This document shows, one piece after another, positions 38,901 through 47,900 of a stretch of 64,000 nucleotides of DNA. A program made the translations under genes and the position numbers. Source of the DNA: Anomaloglossus baeobatrachus. Its lineage: Eukaryota; Chordata; Amphibia; Anura; Aromobatidae. Positions within the stretch are counted from its first letter, which is position 1; every line of letters starts with the position of its first letter. The DNA lies in the NCBI RefSeq assembly GCF_048569485.1, contig NW_027442061.1, forward strand, positions 1 to 64,000, given 5' to 3'. The notes under the pieces are model-generated. The model made no database searches. It saw only the letters and a list, made by a program, of their open reading frames with translations, and was not told the DNA's origin.

Positions 38901-41900
38901 AGGAGGAGAATAAGAGCACGGAGGAAACAACAAGACAATGGGAGAATTTTCACAACAACTCCAAACACCACACAATATAATCACCAGCAGGACTGGTAGA
39001 CAACAGCACACAGACCAACACAGCAATAAACTATAGTCAGCATGGGAAGACAGATTCCACCATCTTAAAAAGGCGGACAGCAAATGTGATCAGTTTCCAA
39101 CAACATGTGATCCCAGAGGTAACCAGCCAGCTAATAGAGGTTAATTTGCTAGCCTGACCATGAATGAGCACACAGCTGGTCGATGCCTGAGCCCGCCTGT
39201 GTAACAAAGAAACAGCAGAGAAACCATAGGCTGGAGTGTCAGAATCTGTGATGTGAACAGTGTCTGATGCCGCCATGAGAATCAGCGAGTTTGACAATAA
39301 TTACTTACAGTAAGTAGGTCTTAAATGACGTCTAGAGGCTGCGACAGGCATCACCTGTGACCAATATCACCCAAAATATTGCACTTGGTGTTGTAAAAGC
39401 ATTACCCAGCTCTAATCAATGGCTGGCACTTACATCTCAGGGAGGCTAAAGATGGCACCTCATCATATATTTGGGTAGGTGATATACATTAAGGAGGGGG
39501 AGTAACCCTTCTCGTATTTCCTTCCAGCGTTGACGGACAGTTTGATGTTGCATACTACGCCAACGTTCTAGTCTATAGTGACGGGCTCATGTCCTGGCTG
39601 CCACCTGCTATCTTCAGGAGCGCGTGCAGCATTGAGGTCACCTACTTCCCCTTTGACTGGCAGAACTGCACTCTGGTGTTCAGGTGAGGACTTGTTGCTG
39701 GACTTGGGTGGAGTCATGCTAACATCTTCTCCAGAAGATCCTGGTAGGTTTTGAGGTCTTGGAGCTTTTTCCAATGAGTTGTGCCTTCTCCTAATACATG
39801 CATACATACACTATATGGCCAAAAGCAAGCCATGGATAAACTCAAATGGCTGCATAACATGGACCACAACCCCATCAAAAACCTTTGGCATCAATTGGTC
39901 CTTCTTGTCCGACAAAGTGGCACACATCCAAATTAACACATCTGGAAAGTACTTCAAGTTCATATAGTAGTGATGACCTTCTATGAATTTTCCACCCATG
40001 GGATGTCCTTCAAGCTCCTATAGAAAGTCATTACTTCTATAACTTGAATGCCCATCAGACTCATAAAGAGGTAATGGCCATCTTTGAATTGGATGCCCAT
40101 AGGATGTCCATCAGGCTCATATACAACTGATAACCTCCTATGAATTTGTTGTCCATAGAATGTCCCTCAATCTCCTATAGATGATCATTTATAACTTGGA
40201 TGCCCATCAGTCTCATAGAGAGGTGATGACTTTCTATAAATTGGACTCCCATGGATACATCAAGCTCATATAGAAGTAATGACCTTCTCTAGATTGGACC
40301 GTTTCATCCAAAAAAATAATCAAAACCCATGTTAACACCCATGGGAAATCCATAAGGCTCATAAAGAATTATTATGAATTGGATGTGCATGGTACGGTAT
40401 CTCCATAAAGCTCATACACCGTGGAAGGTCATTACTTCTATAAATTGGCTGCCCATGTGATGTCCATCTATCTCATATACAAGTAATGACCTTCATGAAT
40501 TGGACCTTCTCATCTAACCTAGTGGCCCAACTCCATATCAACTCCCATGGGATATCCATCAGTTCCATATAAAATGAATGACCTTCATGAATTGGACCTT
40601 CTCGTGCAACAAAGTGGCCCAACTCCATATTAACCCCCATGGGATGTCCATGAATCTTATACAAAAGTAATGATCTTCATGAATTGGACCTTCTCATCTA
40701 ATAAAGTGGACAAATCAATATTAACACCCATGGAATGTCCATTAAGCTCATAACAAAGTAATGACTTTATGAATTGAACCTTCTTGTCCAATAAAGTGGA
40801 CCAACTCCATATTATTGCCCATGGGATGTCCATCAAGCTCATATGCCGTAGTTGGATCAGGGGCTTAAACACCTATGACTACATAGCCTGTGTACGTCAG
40901 GAGGAGTTCTGAATACTTTGTCTTGTTCTAGGTCTCAAACCTACAATGCCCAAGAAGTGGACATGCAGTTGGCGTTGGGCGAGAATAGTGAACCATTGGA
41001 GAGGGTTGATATTGACCCTGAGGCTTTCACAGGTACAGTTAGGTACAGTATACCCAGACATGCCTTAAGACCATTGTGAGGATTATTATGGGAGATATTA
41101 TGAGAATTATGACATTCATACATGTCAGTCAGCTGTCACTGCACATACACCCAACCCCCCCTGCCCTGCAGTCAGGAGAAATCCTGCTCTGCCCCACGGC
41201 CAAATGGTCAGATGAGAACTTTCAATTAAGTCCAAGGAAGCCATCAAAGCCAACTTTGCTGACCAGGAGGGGCGGGCAACTCAGGTTCTTACAAGTTTTA
41301 CAATGGAACTTCAAACACCAAACCCAGACTTAATGGAAGTGTTGATACAATATTGGGGAGTGTGTTGCTCCCACAAATTAGATATTTTCAGATCCTGACA
41401 GAAAGATGCACGTTATACATATGTCTGCGAAATTGTGAGGTGTGTGGAGCCATAACTCCCAGAAGGAAGCCCACAGACATATATTTACTGTCTATGGGTA
41501 GATCAAATCCTGAGGAGAAATATAACTATCCTCCGTGTAAGATGCTCAGGGGCAGAGTTATGAGGGAAACTGGTAATCCATATTTCTATGGACAAGTAAA
41601 AGGCCAGCCCAGTCTGAGGGCACAGGTGGGAGAGAGATGGAAGGTTCACAGAGTGATAACCACAGTGCAGACATCTTGAGTTGTTCTTCTTTGGGTGGTC
41701 TCGTGCTATACACGTGGGAGAAGTCCCAGGAAACTTGTGTCTGGGTGTTGTACCGGAGGTTGGGCGGTCTACTACATTCCTCAGCCCGTGTCTCCCTTGT
41801 GCCCACGGGGACAGGAGGTGTCAGTGCAGCATTGTGCCAAGCGGATCCTATGCACCCCTTGGGGGTGGGGAACATCGCGTGTTGGCGGAAGTGACAAGAT

Positions 41901-44900
41901 AGTATCACACGGCTCCGACGTATTAGAGACGTCAGGGTGGGCTGTGAGGTGCTGTTTCGTTGCAAATTGACAGGGTCGTGACCGAGCAAGGGAAGTCTAA
42001 GTGACACCTCCGGCTCCGGTCCATGACAACCATTGATTTGTTTCATCCCATCTTTGTGAAAAATTGGGTTTTCTATGGGATTTTGGTTACTGGGGAAGTC
42101 AGAGGTGTTGGTGTTTATGGGCATTTGACTTCTGCTCATCCTTTTCTGCAATGACTCCCTTCTCTTCCAGAAAATGGGGAGTGGGCAATCAAACATTGCC
42201 CAGCCTGGAAATATCTGAACACCTTCTACCCGGACGATGACCTCCAGCACCAGCAGATTATCTTTGGTCTGATCATCCAGAGGAAGCCACTTTTCTACGT
42301 AGTCAACATTATCGTGCCGTGTGTCCTCATCTCCTCGCTTGTGGTGCTTGTCTACTTTCTGCCGGCCAAAGGTGAGGAACCCACCAGTGGTGATCAATAA
42401 TCGTATGAACAAAGAGGTCAAAACACCTTCTTAGAGGGAAACTTCACCTTACTTTAGCTTCTGATTCTTGAGGGAACAGATAGTCCCTTTCACACTCTTT
42501 TGTAGGCATATCTCAATCAATGGTGAGGGCTGTCACCAGCATGTCCAATCAAAAAAAAAACATGAAGTCTTGGATAATTCTTTAACTTCAATAGAAAAGG
42601 GGCCACTGGTGCTCGAAGGGATATGGTAGATATAGTGTATGTGAATAAAGGGAATCAGAAATAGTGAATGAAAATAGTGAATGATAAGTTATACAAAAAA
42701 ATTGGAATACGCAACCCTACGTGTTTCGAAGGTCTTAGCCCTTCTTCCTCAAGAGTCCTAGCCGAAGACTTCTCTGCCTAGCAGACGTGCGCTGAATAGC
42801 AGTGCAGTTACTGGCTGGATGCAGGAAGCCTGTCAGATGTACTGGGATATGCAATCCTACGCGTTTTTAAGTGCTCAGCCCTAATATGTGTACCTGCTGG
42901 ATGTTCCTATATATTCCCTCAAGGAGCCACCAACCTCCTATGGGCATATATTGGTATAAAAGCTGCTAGAAGAAGGGAGTGGGTATAAGTTATGAGGAAG
43001 AGAGAAGGGAGGAGATGGGGGGAGTAGGTGAAATTAGTGGGGGGAGGGAATGGCTGAAAGTGATGGTAGAAGGGTGGAGGTGAGTGAACAGGGTGGGTGA
43101 AAGTGATGGAGGGAGAGAGAAGGGAGGAGGTAGGGGAGAGAATGGGTGAAGTGACGGCGGAGGGAGAGGGGAGGAGGTAGGGGAGAGAATGGGTGAAAGT
43201 AATATGGGAAGAGAGAGGGTGGGAGGTATGGGGAGGGAATGGATGAAGTGACGGAGGAGGGAGAAGGGAGGAGGTAGGGGAGAGAATGGGTGAAAGTAAT
43301 ATGGGAAGAGAGATGGTGGGAGGTATGGGGAGGGAATGGGTGAAGTGACGGAGGAGGGAGAAGGGAGGAGGTAGGGGAGAGAATGGGTGAAGTGACGGAG
43401 GAGGGAGAAGGGAGGAGGTAGGGGAGAGAATGGGTGAAGTGACGGAGGAGGGAGAAGGGAGGAGGTAGGGGAGAGAATGGGTGAAAGTAATATGGGAAGA
43501 GAGAGGGTGGGAGGTATGGGGAGGGAATGGGTGAAGTGACGGAGGAGGGAGAAGAGAGGAGGTAGGGGAGAGAATGGGTGAAAGTAATATGGGAAGAGAG
43601 ATGGTGGGAGGTATGGGGAGGGAATGGGTGAAGTGACGGAGGAGGGAGAAGGGAGGAGGTAGGGGAGAGAATGGGTGAAGTGACGGAGGAGGGAGAAGGG
43701 AGGAGGTAGGGGAGAGAATGGGTGAAGTGACGGAGGAGAGAGAAGGGAGGAGGTAGGGGAGAGAATGGGTGAAGTGACGGAGGAGGGAGAAGGGAGGAGG
43801 TAGGGGAGAGAATGGGTGAAAGTAATATGGGAAGAGAGAGGGTGGGAGGTATGGGGAGGGAATGGGTGAAGTGATGGAGGAGGGAGAAGAGAGGAGGTAG
43901 GGGAGAGAATGGGTGAAAGTAATATGGGAAGAGAGAGGGTGGGAGGTATGGGGAGGGAATGGGTGAAGTGACGCAGGAGGGAGAAGAGAGGAGGTAGGGG
44001 AGAGAATGGGTGAAAGTAATATGGGAAGAGAGAGGGTGGGAGGTATGGGGAGGGAATGGGTGAAGTGACGGAGGAGGGAGAAGGGAGGAGGTAGGGGGGA
44101 CAATTGGTGAAAGTGACGAGGAGAGAAAAGGAGGGAGGTGGGGGAAAGTAGATGATGAGAGTGATGGGGCAGAGAAGGAGAGGTGGGGGGAGGAAGTGGG
44201 TGAAAGTGACAGAGGGGGAGAAGGCTGAAGGTGAGGGGAGGGAATAAGTAAAAGTGACGGGGGAGATGGGGGAGGTGGGCGAGTGAAAGTGATGGTCAAA
44301 GAGAGATGGGAGGAGGTGGGCGAGTTGTTGAATATGACGGCAGAAGAGAGAAGGGAGGAGGTGGGGGAATGGAGTGGGTGCGAAAGTAAAGGGGGAGAGA
44401 GAAGGTGGTAGGTGGGGGGAGGGAGTGGATGAATGTGATGTGGGAAAGAGAAGGGGAGAGGTGGGGAATGGGTGAGAAGGGGAATGAGGGGTAGCGGAAG
44501 AGGAAAAGTTGGTGGGACAGGTAGGTGGAGTGGGGGGGAAGGAGGGGATAGGAAGGAAGAGAAAGGGGGCTGGGATAGTGAAGGATCATAGGAAAGATTC
44601 AGAAGGCGAAGAGCTCAAAATCATGCTTAAGACCTTTGGGGGCAAGGGTGTCTAACAGTAAGATGCATTTTGGTTCAACCCTTGTCATCTGCTCTAGATA
44701 GCCGCCCACTTCCAATTAGAACCTTTACGAGAGTGGTTATGAGTGGTCAGATAATGGCTGTTGAAAGGGCAATTAAATTGCCTAAATTTTGGGCCTTCCA
44801 AAAGACGAATTGTGAAGTTTTGTGGAGAAGATCCCCAACCATTTTATCTTCTGGCAATATGTGCCGATGCTTTTAGATGATTTTCTTAAAAGGCTCCACA

Positions 44901-47900
44901 GTTGCTCCATTATTGAGTGATGATGGGAAGCTCCATAATTTGCTGTTGGATATTTGGGGTATCATCCGAGTTTGTCTTTTCCTTGAGTAGATTACTCCTT
45001 GGTTTATTGTCTACGTCTTTGAGTAATCACGATGATGTCCATCATAGCCTTTTTTGGTGATTAGATTCCATGAACTGGAAGAAAACTATTGGAGTCACAC
45101 AATTTTCTAGAACTTTTGGTGGCTAGATGGTTGTTATATCTTCTGGTATCGTGGTAGGACTCACTTTCATTGTCTTCTCCTCTCGATGCCCAGCCGGTGG
45201 TCAGAAGTGCACGTTGTCCATCTCCGTTCTCCTGGCTCAGGTTGTGTTTCTGTTCCTCATTGCTCAGAAAGTCCCGGAAACGTCCTTGAGTGTTCCACTA
45301 ATTGGAAAGTAAGTGACCCCACACTTCATAAAGCCGTCACAATTCCATTGGTTGTTACATGGAGTGTTGTCCGTGCTTCGCACCCCCTCGGTCATTCTCT
45401 GCTATGCGCAGCGCCCTCTGCTGCAGATCAAGGTAATAACATTTAGGTTTCGTTGCAGGTACTTGATCTTTGTGATGATTGTGTCGACCATCATCGTCTT
45501 AAGCTGTGTCATTGTCCTCAATGTGTCACTGCGGACACCGAGCACCCACAACCTGACAGCAACCATGAAGCATGTGAGCAAATCGCTTGGGTTCACTCTT
45601 AAAGGGGCCATGAACTCTACCGTTTTAAGCTTATAATAATGGGGCGCAAGACTAGAGGTAGGACTAGCGATAGGCGGACACGTGGATACCTGGGATCAGC
45701 GGGTCCAACCAGGTTATAAAACCCCCCCCCCAAAAAACCTCGGTTTGGGTCTGGAATAGATCCCGGATATCTGGCTGGACACTGGTCCTCATATAAGTCT
45801 ATGGGGACTAGAATCCAGTGCTTTAAAATGGTAGTAGGGATAGCAAAAGCGCATTATACTTACAGAGGCTGTAATACTACTTCCAGGGCTGCTCATTAAC
45901 CTCATACATATTCACTGCTTCCCCCGCCCACTGGCAGGCCCTGCGTCTCTGATTGGTTGCAGTCAGACGCATACCCACCCTGTGTGACTACGTCTGCGAT
46001 TGGTTGGAATCACATGCGCCATCTGAGTCCCTATAGTGCTGTAAAAATAGATTAAAAAATAATTTGGTGTAGGGTCCACCCATATTATGACACCCAGCAC
46101 AGATAAAGCATACGGCTACAGACTGCAGTATCAATAAGAGGAATTGCTTGCGACTTTTATTTATGTAAATATATAATTTAAAAAACTGGAGTGCAGTCCC
46201 CCCAATTATGATACCCAGACATGATAAAGCCGACAGCTGGGAGCTGGTATTCTCAGGCTGGGAAGACCCATGGTTATTGGGTCCCCCCCAGCCTAAAAAT
46301 AGCAGCTTGCAGCCACCTCAGAATTGTCGCATCCATTAGTTGTGAAAATCCTGGCACTTTAACCGGCTCATCCCGATTGCCCTGGTGTGGTGGCATTCAG
46401 GGTAATATCAGGCTTAAATGACAGCCCACAGCTGACACTAAGCCCTAGATGAGAGGCGTCTATGAGACCCCCCCATTACTAATCTGTAGGGGAAAAGAAA
46501 AAACACAAACATCGAGAAAATCCTATATTTGAAATAAAATAAAAAAAACCTGTCTTTCACCACTTTATTAACCCCCAAAACACCCAGGTCCGATGTAATC
46601 CACACGAGGTCCCATGAGGATTCCGGCTCTGCTACATTAGAAGGTACAGCGAGTGGCCATAAAACATAACCGCCCGCTGTGAGCTTCAGGCAGAGAATGA
46701 GCCACAGCGATGAGCAGTGATGTCACTCAGATTCTTTGCGGTCACAGCTTGAGGTTCTCACGGTCCTGGCAGATGTTTTATATTGCTGGACATCAACCTA
46801 TGACAGCAGCAACCAGAGCCAGCTCCGATCGCTGCTGTTAATCGTGGTCATCGCCATTTGGATAGGCAGCTTGCCAATGCGCATTTTGCCAATGGGTTGC
46901 ACCCGATTAACGGCCCCGTCACTGCCATCTTGGTCCACCTGGAGCTGGGCTTCGCCGATATCATTATATTTGGCAATACTGACCTATTGTTTGACTTTTT
47001 GCTTTATGTCTGGTCTCTTGCAGCGGCTTCTGGAGGTGTTACCTCGCTACCTGCAGATGAAGATAGAGCCCTGTGAGGAAGAGGAGGCCACTCCGAAGGA
47101 GCGGAGGAAGAGCTCCCTGGGCATCATGCTGAAGGCAGAGGAGTACGTCCTGAGGAAGCCGCGGAGCGAGCTGATGTTTGAGCGGCAGAGAGAGCGGCAC
47201 GGCATGAACAGGGACGACCGCGGCCACAGAGGTGAAGAAAAGGAGCCCAAAGGCAGGAAGGGGCAGTGGAGGTGGCAGATAGGTAAGGACAGGGCGGCAG
47301 GAGACTGCAGGCCAGCAGCACAGCTCCACCTCCGCACATCCAGAGCTGCACTCACACTTCTGCTGCTGGGTAATACCCACACTGGGCTGATTTAACCTTT
47401 TACCATGATGTTCTGAAGTGGAGCCGTTGCTGTTGGTCTCTGGATAGAAGGAGATGGGGAGTGGAGAAGTCGCAGAGACAGAGCTAGGTCATTAGTGAGG
47501 AGCGGACTGATGGATGGGGCTGGGTATAATGACACGCCTCCGTATAACTCCGCTCCCTCTCTTTCAGTGGACGGCTTTGATGTTGGGGTCACCACCCCGC
47601 TGTTCAAGAATCTGGCTCAGTGCGCCCCCGAAATAAAGGAGTGTGTGGAGGCATGCAACTTCATCACCAGCAGCACCAGAGAGCAGAACAAGAGCAGCGC
47701 GGTGAGAAAAACAGGGACAGTGAGCGCAGCTCTGGGGGAATAATACAGGAATTTACATCATGTATTATACCCCAGAGCTGCACTCACTATTCTGCTGGTG
47801 CAGTCACTGTGTACATACATTACTGATCCTGAGTTACCTCCTGTATTATACTCCAGAGCTGCACTCACTATTCTGCTGGTGCAGTCACTGTGTACATACA

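Noticed and set aside
38790-39300. Possible retroelement terminal region in intron 4
   Set aside because: The sequence looks like old interspersed repeat, but I found no paired ends, primer site or coding part to name a family.
41558-42421. 287-codon minus-strand frame opposite receptor exon 7
   Set aside because: It is a shadow of exon 7 and intron 6; no domain, while the plus strand is clearly coding.
42919-44299. Minus-strand Ser/Pro/His-rich frames of about 400 codons
   Set aside because: They are the pyrimidine strand of the 47/50-bp array; no gene features.
47039-47382. Overlapping minus-strand frames opposite receptor exon 10
   Set aside because: They are shadows of a GC-rich coding exon; no conserved domain.
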